From the NCBI GenBank assembly GCA_947629785.1, contig CANRFB010000004.1, forward strand, positions 31,424-95,423: a stretch of 64,000 nucleotides of DNA. The letters run 5' to 3'. This document shows, piece by piece, positions 48,827 to 56,780 of the stretch (position 1 is the stretch's first letter; each line of letters starts with the position of its first letter). The position numbers and the translations under genes were made by a program. The notes below the pieces were generated by a model that made no database searches, was not told the origin of the DNA, and saw nothing but the letters and a program-made list of their open reading frames with translations. The stretch is from an uncultured Clostridia bacterium (GTDB lineage: Bacteria > Bacillota > Clostridia > Oscillospirales > Ruminococcaceae).

Positions 48827-51367
48827 ATGAAAAGGACTGTTCTGGGCATGATAGCCCATGTGGATTCGGGAAAAACAACACTTTCGGAAGCCCTGCTTTT
48901 CCGCAGCGGCGAGATCCGCCGTCAGGGACGCGTGGACCACGGCGACGCTTTCCTTGATACCCACCATATCGAACGGGAACGGGGCATAACCGTTTTCTCA
49001 AAACAAGCGGTAATCCACTTCGGAAACAGCGAGTATACCCTGCTTGACACCCCCGGACACGCGGATTTTTCAGCAGAAACGGAGCGCACCATGTGCGTGC
49101 TTGATTACGCGGTCATGGTAATAAGCGGCTCGGAGGGCGTTCAGAACCACACCGAAACGCTATGGCATCTTCTGGCAAGATATAAGATCCCCACATTTAT
49201 TTTTGTGAATAAAATGGATATTTCCGCCTTTGACAAGGAATATATCCTGAAAAACCTTTCCTCCGCCCTGTCCGACCGCTGCGCGGACTTTTCCCCGAAC
49301 AGAGAAAAAGAAGAATTTTTCGAGGAAATTGCAGTCCATGACGAAAAGCTGATGAATGTTTTCCTTGAAAATGATTTTATCCCTGACGAGGATATTGCCC
49401 AAGCCGTGGCGGAAAGAAAGATTTTCCCCTGCTATTTCGGTTCGGCGCTTAAACTGAAAGGCATTGACGAACTTCTTGACGGTCTGGAAAGATACACTTT
49501 CCAGAAAGCGGCGGGAACGGACTTCGGCGCTAAAATTTTCAAGATAACCGAGGAACAGGGCGTCAGACTCACACACATGAAAATTACAAGCGGCAGTCTG
49601 AAAGTCCGTTCCCTTATCGACGGCGAAAAGGTCAGCAGGATACGGGTATATTCGGGCGCGAAATTTTCAAGCCCCGAAGAAGTTTTTGCGGGTACAGTCT
49701 GCGCCGCCGAGGGGCTTTCCAAGACCCGCGCGGGGCAAGGTCTGGGCGCGGAACAAAGCGCGCTTCCGCCCGTTCTTGAACCTGTTATGACCTATCGCAT
49801 GATACTTCCCCAAGGCGCGGACGAACATACGGTATTGGATCAGATGCGCGTTCTTGAACAGCAAGACCCGCAGCTGCACGTTTTTTGGAACAGCCGTCTG
49901 AGGGAAATTCACGTCAGCCTTATGGGAGAAATTCAGCTTGAAATCCTCAAAAGCCTTATCTCCGAGCGATTCGGGCTTGACGCAGAGTTTGACAAGGGAA
50001 ATATAGTTTACAAGGAAACCATTTCCGCCGCCGTGAACTGCTCGGGGCATTACGAACCCCTGCGCCATTACGCGGAAGTACGTTTACGTCTCGAACCCGC
50101 GGCACGGGGCAGCGGAATTGAAATTCTCTCCGAATGCCGCGAAGACAACCTTGACAGGAATTGGCAAAGGCTGATAATTTCCAATCTGGAAGAAAAAGTT
50201 CATGTCGGCGTTCTGACGGGTTCGCCCATAACCGATATGAAAATAATTCTCACCGCAGGACGCGCCCATCTGAAACACACCGAGGGCGGGGATTTCCGAC
50301 AGGCGGCTTGGCGAGCCGTTCGTCAGGGACTGCGGAAAGCCGAAAGCATACTCCTTGAACCGTGGTATGACTTTACGCTTGAAGTTCCCTCCGAAGCGCT
50401 GGGTCGGGCAATTTCCGATATTCAGAGAATGTGCGGGGAATTTTCCGCGCCCGAAACAAGCGGCGATATTTCGGTAATAAAAGGCTCCGTTCCCGCCGCG
50501 GAAATTGCGGATTACCATTCCGAACTTATGGGGTATTCCCACGGCAAAGGACGGCTGTTGTGCGTTCCGAAAGGGTATCTTCCCTGCCATAACGCCGAAG
50601 AAGTCATTTCCCGCATAGGCTATAACTGCGATGAGGACACGGAAAATTCCGCGGACAGCGTTTTCTGCTCCCACGGCGCGGGACATATCGTCAAGTGGAA
50701 CGAAGCGGACGGATATATGCACACCCAACCGCCTGCGGACAATTCCCGGAATGAAGAAATTTCCCCCGAAACCCTACAGCGGCAGGCGCGGGACTACCGT
50801 TCAAGGCTTGCGGAGGACAAGGAGCTTATGGAAATTTTCGAGCGGACATACGGTAAGATAAACCGCGACCCGCGCCATGCCCTGCACACCGAGCGGGATA
50901 TTTCCGAGAAAAAACAAAAGCCCGTTCCCATGCAGAACGGAACGGAGTATATGCTTGTAGACGGCTACAACATAATTTTCGCATGGGACGAACTTAAAAC
51001 TCTCGCTGCAGAAAGCCTTGACGCCGCCCGAAGCAGGCTTATAAACATTCTCTGCAACTATCAGGGATTCAGGCAGTGCGAACTTATACTTGTTTTTGAC
51101 GCTTACAAGGTCAAGGGGAACGACCGCGAAGTCGAAAAGCACTGCGGGATCAGCGTGGTTTACACCAAAGAAGCCGAGACCGCAGATATGTACATTGAAA
51201 AGGTTTCCCACGAACTGGGAAAAAACAACCGAGTCCGTGTGGCGACTTCCGACGGCGCGGAACAGATAATAATCCTCGGGAACGGCGCATTCCGCGTGTC
51301 GGCGGAGGAGTTCAGGCTTGAAGTAAAAGCCGTGGAAAAGGCAATACGCGATTTTATAGACGGCTGA
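48827..51367 (+). CDS. TetM/EF-G-like translation GTPase fused to a YacP/Rae1-type NYN nuclease domain
   Basis: An 846-residue protein. Residues 1-~640 match ribosomal-protection-type EF-G paralogs: P-loop MIAHVDSGKTTLSE, DTHHIERERGITV, DTPGHADFS, NKMD, then EF-G domains II-V. Residues ~709-846 are a NYN domain like YacP/Rae1: MLVDGYNIIFAWDE, with conserved acidic residues Asp712, Asp758 (VFDAYK), Asp787 (ADMYIEK) and Asp809 (ATSDGAEQ). In Bacillus subtilis Rae1 is a nuclease that cuts mRNA in the ribosomal A site; here the domain is tethered to a factor that binds that site. It is not evidence of tetracycline resistance. It overlaps the convergent trmO gene by 14 bases. Confidence 0.85.
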   Translation: MKRTVLGMIAHVDSGKTTLSEALLFRSGEIRRQGRVDHGDAFLDTHHIERERGITVFSKQAVIHFGNSEYTLLDTPGHADFSAETERTMCVLDYAVMVISGSEGVQNHTETLWHLLARYKIPTFIFVNKMDISAFDKEYILKNLSSALSDRCADFSPNREKEEFFEEIAVHDEKLMNVFLENDFIPDEDIAQAVAERKIFPCYFGSALKLKGIDELLDGLERYTFQKAAGTDFGAKIFKITEEQGVRLTHMKITSGSLKVRSLIDGEKVSRIRVYSGAKFSSPEEVFAGTVCAAEGLSKTRAGQGLGAEQSALPPVLEPVMTYRMILPQGADEHTVLDQMRVLEQQDPQLHVFWNSRLREIHVSLMGEIQLEILKSLISERFGLDAEFDKGNIVYKETISAAVNCSGHYEPLRHYAEVRLRLEPAARGSGIEILSECREDNLDRNWQRLIISNLEEKVHVGVLTGSPITDMKIILTAGRAHLKHTEGGDFRQAAWRAVRQGLRKAESILLEPWYDFTLEVPSEALGRAISDIQRMCGEFSAPETSGDISVIKGSVPAAEIADYHSELMGYSHGKGRLLCVPKGYLPCHNAEEVISRIGYNCDEDTENSADSVFCSHGAGHIVKWNEADGYMHTQPPADNSRNEEISPETLQRQARDYRSRLAEDKELMEIFERTYGKINRDPRHALHTERDISEKKQKPVPMQNGTEYMLVDGYNIIFAWDELKTLAAESLDAARSRLINILCNYQGFRQCELILVFDAYKVKGNDREVEKHCGISVVYTKEAETADMYIEKVSHELGKNNRVRVATSDGAEQIIILGNGAFRVSAEEFRLEVKAVEKAIRDFIDG

Positions 51368-52031
51368 GCGTTTCGGCGGAAATGACCGTAAGCGTTTTCC
51401 CGTCAACGGTGAATTTTATTTCTTTCCCGCCGAAGTCCATAATATATACTCTTTCGGGAGAATGCTGATACCCGGGGCGCGGGTCTTGGGAAAGTATTTC
51501 CGCAAGTCCTTTTCTTAGTTCTTGGGGAATTTTTTCAAGCGTACCCTCTCCGAAAACCACCTCGAGGGCGCCTTGCTTATCCTGCAGGGCGAAACCGCCC
51601 GCCGCGTCCGCATGGCAATCGGTATACGCAAGGTATGGCTTAATATCAAATACGGGAGTTCCGTCCATAATATCCGCCCCGCTGACATACAGAACGGGGC
51701 TTTCGCTTTCCTCGAAGTCTATCCTTTCCAGACGGACCGAGGAAAGCCCTATAGGGTTCGGGCGGAACGGCGAACGGGTGGCGAAAACCCCCACACGCTT
51801 ATTCCCGCCGAGTTTCGGAGGGCGGACGGTGGGAGTCCAGCCGCTGCGTTCGGTCCCGGAAAATCCCCATATTATCCATATGTGGGAAAATCCCTCCAAG
51901 CCGCGGAAAGCTTCGGGAACGCGGTATTCGGGTTCAAAAACTATCTTTGCGGGAAGTTCCGACAAGCCGCTTTGACGAGGTATGCCGAACTTTTCGGGGA
52001 ACGGGCTTCTGACCCGTGCTATTATCTTCAT
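51354..52031 (-). CDS. trmO: tRNA (N6-threonylcarbamoyladenosine-37) methyltransferase TrmO
   Basis: A 225-residue TrmO (TsaA/YaeB family). It shows the family motifs RSPFPEKFGIPRQSG, SHIWIIWGF, RVGVFATRSPFRPNPIGLSS and DIMDGTPVFDIKPYLAYTDC. TrmO uses S-adenosylmethionine to methylate t6A at position 37 of tRNA-Thr(GGU), giving m6t6A, which tunes decoding. The last 14 bases overlap the end of the convergent GTPase-nuclease gene; its extra C-terminal strand (KFTVDGKTLTVISAETLSRL) lies in that region. Both neighbours act on translation. Confidence 0.9.
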   Translation of the reverse strand: MKIIARVRSPFPEKFGIPRQSGLSELPAKIVFEPEYRVPEAFRGLEGFSHIWIIWGFSGTERSGWTPTVRPPKLGGNKRVGVFATRSPFRPNPIGLSSVRLERIDFEESESPVLYVSGADIMDGTPVFDIKPYLAYTDCHADAAGGFALQDKQGALEVVFGEGTLEKIPQELRKGLAEILSQDPRPGYQHSPERVYIMDFGGKEIKFTVDGKTLTVISAETLSRL

Positions 52032-52067
52032 AAACGTTATTCTTCCTTGAAATAGAGCTTAACATTA

Positions 52068-52118
52068 ACGCCGCGCAAAGTCTTTCAATATTCCTGCGCG
52101 GCGTTAAATCATTTTTTA
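52068..52118. terminator. Hairpin terminator between mntR-like gene and trmO
   Basis: CGCCGCGCA (about 52070-52078) pairs perfectly with TGCGCGGCG (about 52096-52104). The plus side has ATCATTTTTT; on the minus side, where the upstream gene runs, the T tail is weak. Confidence 0.55.
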
Positions 52119-52483
52119 TAATTACTTATAAAATCTTTCAGTCTGGAAAAAGTTTCTTCGCTGAGGATATGCTCCATTCTGCAGGCGTCCTCCTCGGCGT
52201 TCTCGGCGGAGACTCCCAGATTTTCCATAAGGAAACTCCGTATCAGGACATGACGTTCGTAGACCTGTTCCGCCTTGGCAAGACCTGTTTCCGTAAGAAT
52301 TATCTGTCCGTTGGGTTCTACGGTGATATAGCCGTCCGATCTGAGGATCCCCACGGCGCGGCTTATGCTCGGCTTGGAATATCCGAGTTCATTGGCAATA
52401 TCTATTGAACGGACAAAACCTGTTTTTCCCTGAAGTATCAGGATAGTTTCGAGATAATCCTCACCCGATTCGCGTATCGCCAT
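52109..52483 (-). CDS. DtxR/MntR-family metal-dependent transcriptional regulator
   Basis: A 124-residue single-module MntR-like protein (no SH3 domain). The winged helix is ESGEDYLETILILQGKTGFV then IANELGYSKPSISRAVGILR; the dimer/metal region follows with YERHVLIRSFL and EEDACRMEHIL. The metal-site positions of MntR (Asp9, Glu12, His78, and the Glu-x-x-Glu-His group around residue 100) are all present, so a divalent metal such as manganese or iron is the expected co-repressor. Targets are not evident nearby; the putative manganese-type permease lies 15 kb away. It sits between nfnAB and trmO, all leftward. Confidence 0.85.
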   Translation of the reverse strand: MAIRESGEDYLETILILQGKTGFVRSIDIANELGYSKPSISRAVGILRSDGYITVEPNGQIILTETGLAKAEQVYERHVLIRSFLMENLGVSAENAEEDACRMEHILSEETFSRLKDFISNYKK

Positions 52484-52512
52484 AGCTTTCCCTCCCGACA
52501 GTTCCCGCAGAA

Positions 52513-53901
52513 TTATCCGCGGGACTTGATGTATTCGTCCATAGCCTTTGCGGCGGTCTTTCCCGCACCCATGGCGAGAATTACCGTAGCCGCTCCCGTT
52601 ACCGCGTCGCCGCCTGCGAATACTCCCTCGCGGGAAGTGAGTCCGTTCTCATCGGCAACGAAACAGCCCTTGCGGTTGGTCTCCAGACCCTCGGTAGTAT
52701 TCCTTATAAGCGGATTGGGGGAAGTGCCTATGGACATGATAACGCAGTCAACATCGAGGACAAACTCCGAGCCTTTCTTTTCAACAGGGCTTCTTCTGCC
52801 GCTTTCGTCGGGCTCGCCAAGCTCCATTTCAATGCACTTCATTCCCGTAACGAACTTATGCTCATCGCCGAGAATTTCCACGGGGTTGTTAAGGGTCTTG
52901 AAAATAATGCCCTCTTCCTTGGCGTGCTCTATTTCCTCGTTACGGGCGGGCATTTCCGCTTCGCCGCGGCGGTAAACTATATAAACGTTCTCCGCTCCCA
53001 GACGTTTCGCGCATCTTGCGGCGTCCATGGCAACGTTTCCGCCGCCTACGACTGCAACATTCTTTGCGTGCTGAACGGGAGTGTCCGCGTCGGAATTGTA
53101 TGCTTTCATAAGATTGACTCTTGTAAGGAATTCATTAGCGGAATAAACGCCTTTCAGGTTTTCGCCGGGAATACCCATAAATCTGGGCAGACCTGCGCCC
53201 GAACCTATGAAAATAGCTTCATAACCCTGCTCAAACAATTCGTCAACGGTGATGGTCTTTCCGATAACGGTATTTGTGTTAATGGTAACGCCGAGGGCTT
53301 TAAGTCCGTCAATTTCCTTGCGGACTATTGCTTTCGGCAGACGGAATTCGGGAATTCCGTAAACCAGAACTCCTCCCGCAAGGTGAAGCGCTTCGTAAAC
53401 GGTAACGTCATAACCCATTTTTGCAAGGTCTCCCGCGCAGGTAAGACCTGCGGGTCCTGCGCCTATTACGGCAGCTTTGTGACCGTTGGAAGCGGGCTTT
53501 TCCGCGGGCTTGTCGTCATGCTGATTGTGCCAGTCCGCAACAAAACGTTCCAGACGTCCTATTCCCACGGGGTCGCCTTTTATTCCGCGGACGCACTTTC
53601 CCTCGCACTGGGATTCCTGCGGGCAAACTCTGCCGCAGACCGCAGGCAGAGAACTTGACTGGGAAATTACATCATACGCGCCGGCGAAATCGCTTTCCGC
53701 CACCTTGTGTATAAATGCGGGAATATCAATATTTACGGGACAGCCGCCGACGCAGGGCTTATTCTTGCAGTTAAGGCATCTTGCGGCTTCGTCAAGGGCG
53801 GTCGCTTCGGAATATCCCAGAGCAACTTCCTTGAAATTCTTATTTCTCACATTGGGTTCCTGCGCAGGCATTTCATTCTTTTTCAAAGACATATTAGGCA
53901 T
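52513..53901 (-). CDS. nfnB: NADPH-dependent glutamate synthase small-subunit-like protein (NfnB)
   Basis: A 462-residue flavoprotein of the GltA/GltD family. An N-terminal 4Fe-4S module (ARCLNCKNKPCVGGCPVNID and CGRVCPQESQCEGKCVRG) precedes two nucleotide-binding folds (VIGAGPAGLTCAGDLA for FAD; VVGGGNVAMDAARCAKRLG for NADPH). The next gene upstream encodes the ferredoxin/NAD-binding partner, separated by 14 bases, which is the arrangement of NfnAB. That complex couples NADH and reduced ferredoxin oxidation to NADP reduction by flavin electron bifurcation, supplying NADPH in fermenters. AAAGGAG precedes ATG 53901. Confidence 0.88.
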   Translation of the reverse strand: MPNMSLKKNEMPAQEPNVRNKNFKEVALGYSEATALDEAARCLNCKNKPCVGGCPVNIDIPAFIHKVAESDFAGAYDVISQSSSLPAVCGRVCPQESQCEGKCVRGIKGDPVGIGRLERFVADWHNQHDDKPAEKPASNGHKAAVIGAGPAGLTCAGDLAKMGYDVTVYEALHLAGGVLVYGIPEFRLPKAIVRKEIDGLKALGVTINTNTVIGKTITVDELFEQGYEAIFIGSGAGLPRFMGIPGENLKGVYSANEFLTRVNLMKAYNSDADTPVQHAKNVAVVGGGNVAMDAARCAKRLGAENVYIVYRRGEAEMPARNEEIEHAKEEGIIFKTLNNPVEILGDEHKFVTGMKCIEMELGEPDESGRRSPVEKKGSEFVLDVDCVIMSIGTSPNPLIRNTTEGLETNRKGCFVADENGLTSREGVFAGGDAVTGAATVILAMGAGKTAAKAMDEYIKSRG

Positions 53902-53915
53902 GGGGATCGCTCCTT

Positions 53916-54752
53916 TCAGGCATTTTTGTAGAGATTGCAGACAGCTTCGTGCTTGCTTCTCTCAAAGGGTTTGTACATGGAGGAACGCTCCATAGCCTCG
54001 TCAAAATCCACCAGATGTCCGTCAAAATCGGGACCGTCCACACAGGCGAATTTCGTTTCACCGCCGACGGTAAGTCGACAGCCGCCGCACATTCCCGTGC
54101 CGTCTATCATAATGGGATTCATGGAAACGACAGTTTTAATATCGTACTGTTTTGTAAGAGCGCAGACGAACTTCATCATTATCAGCGGACCGATGGCGAT
54201 AACTTCGTCATACTTTTCGCCGCTTTCGATAAGCTGTTTCAGGGCGTCGGTAACAAGCCCCTTAGTTCCGTGAGAACCGTCGTCGGTCATCATGCAGAGC
54301 TTGTCCGAAACTGCGCCGAACTCATCTTCAAGGATAACGAGGTCTTTATTCCTGAAACCCACTATTGAATGAACTTCACAGCCGAGGTTATGCAGCTTCT
54401 TGGCGATAGGATATGCAATTGCACAGCCGACGCCGCCGCCTACAACGGCAACCTTTTTCAGACCGTCGGTATGTGAAGCCACGCCCAGAGGTCCTACAAA
54501 ATCCTGTATGGATTCGCCCTCGTTCTTATGGTTCAGCTTCTCGGTGGTAGCGCCCACTATCTGGAAAATAATAGTTACCGTGCCTTTTTCCCTGTCAAAG
54601 TCGGCAACAGTCAGGGGGATACGTTCGCCGTCCTCGTCAACGCGGAGGATAATGAACTGACCGGGTTCTGCTTTCTTAGCCACCATAGGCGCGTCAATTT
54701 CCATAAGGGTGACGGTGGGGTTAAGAACTTTTTTTCTGACAATTTTATACAT
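53916..54752 (-). CDS. nfnA: Sulfide/dihydroorotate dehydrogenase-like FAD/NAD-binding subunit (NfnA)
   Basis: A 278-residue protein of the ferredoxin-NADP reductase-like group. FAD-binding (KAEPGQFIILRVDEDGERIP, then LTVADFD) and NAD-binding (VAVVGGGVGCAIAYPIAKKL) regions are followed by a Cys cluster for a 2Fe-2S centre (MCGGCRLTVGGETKFACVDG), where the spacing matches PyrK/NfnA proteins. It leads the nfnA-nfnB operon. Alone it could be read as a sulfide dehydrogenase subunit or PyrK-like protein, but the adjacent GltA-type partner favours NfnA. The start is ATG 54752. Confidence 0.87.
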   Translation of the reverse strand: MYKIVRKKVLNPTVTLMEIDAPMVAKKAEPGQFIILRVDEDGERIPLTVADFDREKGTVTIIFQIVGATTEKLNHKNEGESIQDFVGPLGVASHTDGLKKVAVVGGGVGCAIAYPIAKKLHNLGCEVHSIVGFRNKDLVILEDEFGAVSDKLCMMTDDGSHGTKGLVTDALKQLIESGEKYDEVIAIGPLIMMKFVCALTKQYDIKTVVSMNPIMIDGTGMCGGCRLTVGGETKFACVDGPDFDGHLVDFDEAMERSSMYKPFERSKHEAVCNLYKNA

Positions 54753-54964
54753 TATCTCATTCCTTTACAGTAAGATCAAAGTTATGCAAAAATGCTCAAA
54801 GAGCATACCACAAATACATTATACACAAAAATCCGCGAAAAGTCAATGATTTTTATACAAATTTAATTCATACCGAATTTGCAAAAAATTTTCTGCCTCA
54901 GACGGGAAAATTTTAGAAATATGGTGTATAATGGGAACCAATAATTTATAAGAGAGTGAGAAAA

Positions 54965-56329
54965 ATGACGCAATACGATAAAATGACCTGCACGCCCATA
55001 CCGAAACTTATACTCACGCTGTCCGTGCCGACCATCATCTCAATGCTTGTTACGAACGTATACAATCTTGTAGATACGGCGTTTGTGGGGCAGTTGGGAA
55101 CGAGCGCAAGCGGCGCGGTGGGAATAGTTTTCGGGTTTATGGCGATAATACAGGCGTTCGGCTTCATGTTCGGGCAGGGTTCGGGAAGCATCATCTCCCG
55201 CGCCCTCGGACAGCAGGACAAAGACAATGCTTCCGCCCATGCTTCGCTGGGGTTTACGTCGTCCTTTGTCTGCGGGCTTATAATCACGCTGACAGGGTTC
55301 CTGTTCCTTGACGACATAATATTTCTTCTGGGAAGCACGCCCACAATTGCGCCTTACGCAAAGACATACATTACATATATACTTATTGCCGCGCCGTTCA
55401 TGAGTTCAAGCCTTACGCTGAATAACATTCTGCGTTACGAGGGGCGGGCATATCTGGGAATGATAGGGCTTATGACGGGCGCGGTCCTGAACATGGCAGG
55501 CGACCCTATATTTATGTTCGTTATGAAAATGGGCATAGCGGGCGCGGGGCTTTCCACGGCGTTAAGTCAGTTTGTCAGTTGGTGCATACTTGTGGGAATG
55601 TTCCTCTCGGGCAGGACGGACACAAAACTCAGCATAGCGTTTCTGAAACGCGGAAGCATTTATATGCTTTTCAACATAATGATGACGGGTTTCCCCAGTC
55701 TGTTAAGGCAGGGGTTAAACAGCATAACAACGGTAATGCTCAATTCCTGCTGTCAGGTTTACGGTGACGCCGCAATTGCCGCCATGAGTATTGTTACGAG
55801 AATAATCTTCTTCGCGTTCTCCATCGCCCTCGGCATAGGGCAGGGATTCCAGCCCGTGTCGGGCTTCAACTACGGCGCGGGTAAATATTCGCGCTTGCGG
55901 AAAGCGTTTATTTTCACCATGGCAATTTCCGAAATAATAATAGTGATCGGCTGCGCGGTGCTTATAATATTTTCAAACGACCTTATAAGGATATTCCGCG
56001 ATGATGAAGAAGTCATAAAAATAGGCGTTCGTGCGTTACGGCTGCAAGCGCTTTCGCAGCTTGCACTTCCGCCCTGCATGACGGTGGAAATGCTTTACCA
56101 GAGCACGGGGAAACGCCTTGGCGCGTCCATACTTTCCTCGTTAAGGAGCGGGCTGTTCTTCATTCCCGCGCTGCTGATACTTTCAGACCTGCGGGGGCTT
56201 GCGGGCATTCAGGAAGCGCAGCCTTTATCGCTGCTTTTGTCCCTGCCCGTTACTCTGCCGTTTGCGTTTATATTCTTTAAGAAATTACCCAAAAATGAGG
56301 CTGAACCTGTTTGCAGAGTTGAGAGTTAA
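54965..56329 (+). CDS. MATE-family multidrug/sodium antiporter
   Basis: A 454-residue MATE efflux protein with 12 membrane helices in two halves. The first half opens IPKLILTLSVPTIISMLVTN followed by VYNLVDTAFVGQLG, the family signature; the second half has GFPSLLRQGLNSITTVMLNS. It exports cationic compounds using a sodium or proton gradient; the substrate is not predictable. The start is ATG 54965 behind AGAGAGTGAG, preferred over an in-frame GTG at 54956. It is a single gene; a heptamer repeat cluster directly follows its stop. Confidence 0.9.
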   Translation: MTQYDKMTCTPIPKLILTLSVPTIISMLVTNVYNLVDTAFVGQLGTSASGAVGIVFGFMAIIQAFGFMFGQGSGSIISRALGQQDKDNASAHASLGFTSSFVCGLIITLTGFLFLDDIIFLLGSTPTIAPYAKTYITYILIAAPFMSSSLTLNNILRYEGRAYLGMIGLMTGAVLNMAGDPIFMFVMKMGIAGAGLSTALSQFVSWCILVGMFLSGRTDTKLSIAFLKRGSIYMLFNIMMTGFPSLLRQGLNSITTVMLNSCCQVYGDAAIAAMSIVTRIIFFAFSIALGIGQGFQPVSGFNYGAGKYSRLRKAFIFTMAISEIIIVIGCAVLIIFSNDLIRIFRDDEEVIKIGVRALRLQALSQLALPPCMTVEMLYQSTGKRLGASILSSLRSGLFFIPALLILSDLRGLAGIQEAQPLSLLLSLPVTLPFAFIFFKKLPKNEAEPVCRVES

Positions 56330-56385
56330 GAGTTAAGAGTTGAGATATTGGCAGTAATTGCTTATATCTCAACTCTTAATTTTAA
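56312..56385. repeat. Heptamer repeat cluster (GAGTTAA) with inverted partner
   Basis: AGAGTTGAGAGTTAAGAGTT-type repeats (56316-56345) face CTCAACTCTTAA (56368-56379), the same family as 34810-35095. The first copies lie inside the last codons of the MATE gene. Further along, 56470-56535 holds a REP-like cluster; the rest of 56330-56700 shows nothing I can name. Confidence 0.65.
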
Positions 56386-56469
56386 TTACTATAAAATTTG
56401 ATTTGTGGTGCAGATTTAGCTTTACTTAATGCACGGTATACTTAGGCGGGAAATAACAAAACAAAGCCT

Positions 56470-56535
56470 GAATGGGTGCAGGCTCAGCCTGCCCTGAAAT
56501 GGTCAAGGCTCAGCCTTGGCCGTGAGGCAAAGCAA
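56470..56535. repeat. REP-like palindromic repeats, third cluster
   Basis: Hairpins GCAGGCTCAGCCTGC and AAGGCTCAGCCTTGGCC, same family as at 46740 and 48640. Confidence 0.6.
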
Positions 56536-56716
56536 TGCTGAATTATACACTGCATTTGCAGGAAATGATTGCTTTTGTTTCAAATAAGCAGGATATGGCT
56601 TGAATTTCTCCTTAAAATTTGCATAAATTCAAGTCAAAAATTGCAGAATTCACAAAAAATTTTAAATTTTATAACGCGATATGCAAAAGATGGTTCTATA
56701 ATAAAGACAATGAAGC

Positions 56717-56752
56717 AAGGGCGCTCCGAATTGGGGCGTCCTTTGTTTTTTA
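56717..56752 (+). terminator. Terminator in the leader of the ATP-grasp operon (possible attenuator)
   Basis: AAGGGCGCTCC pairs with GGGGCGTCCTT (11 pairs, two G-T) around GAATT, followed by TGTTTTTT. TATAAT at 56697-56702 would start transcription about 10 bases before the hairpin, and the operon's first start codon is only 30 bases after it. Confidence 0.65.
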
Positions 56753-56780
56753 TTATATTTCCCGAAAGGTGGGACAGTTA

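Noticed and set aside
48827..51367. Tetracycline resistance gene
   Set aside because: The protein is a diverged TetM-like GTPase with a fused NYN domain, not close to a known resistance determinant; resistance cannot be claimed from sequence.
56619..56780. N-terminal extension of the ATP-grasp protein
   Set aside because: The upstream frame crosses a terminator hairpin and its -10 box; ATG 56781 has a ribosome-binding site and gives the family's usual start.
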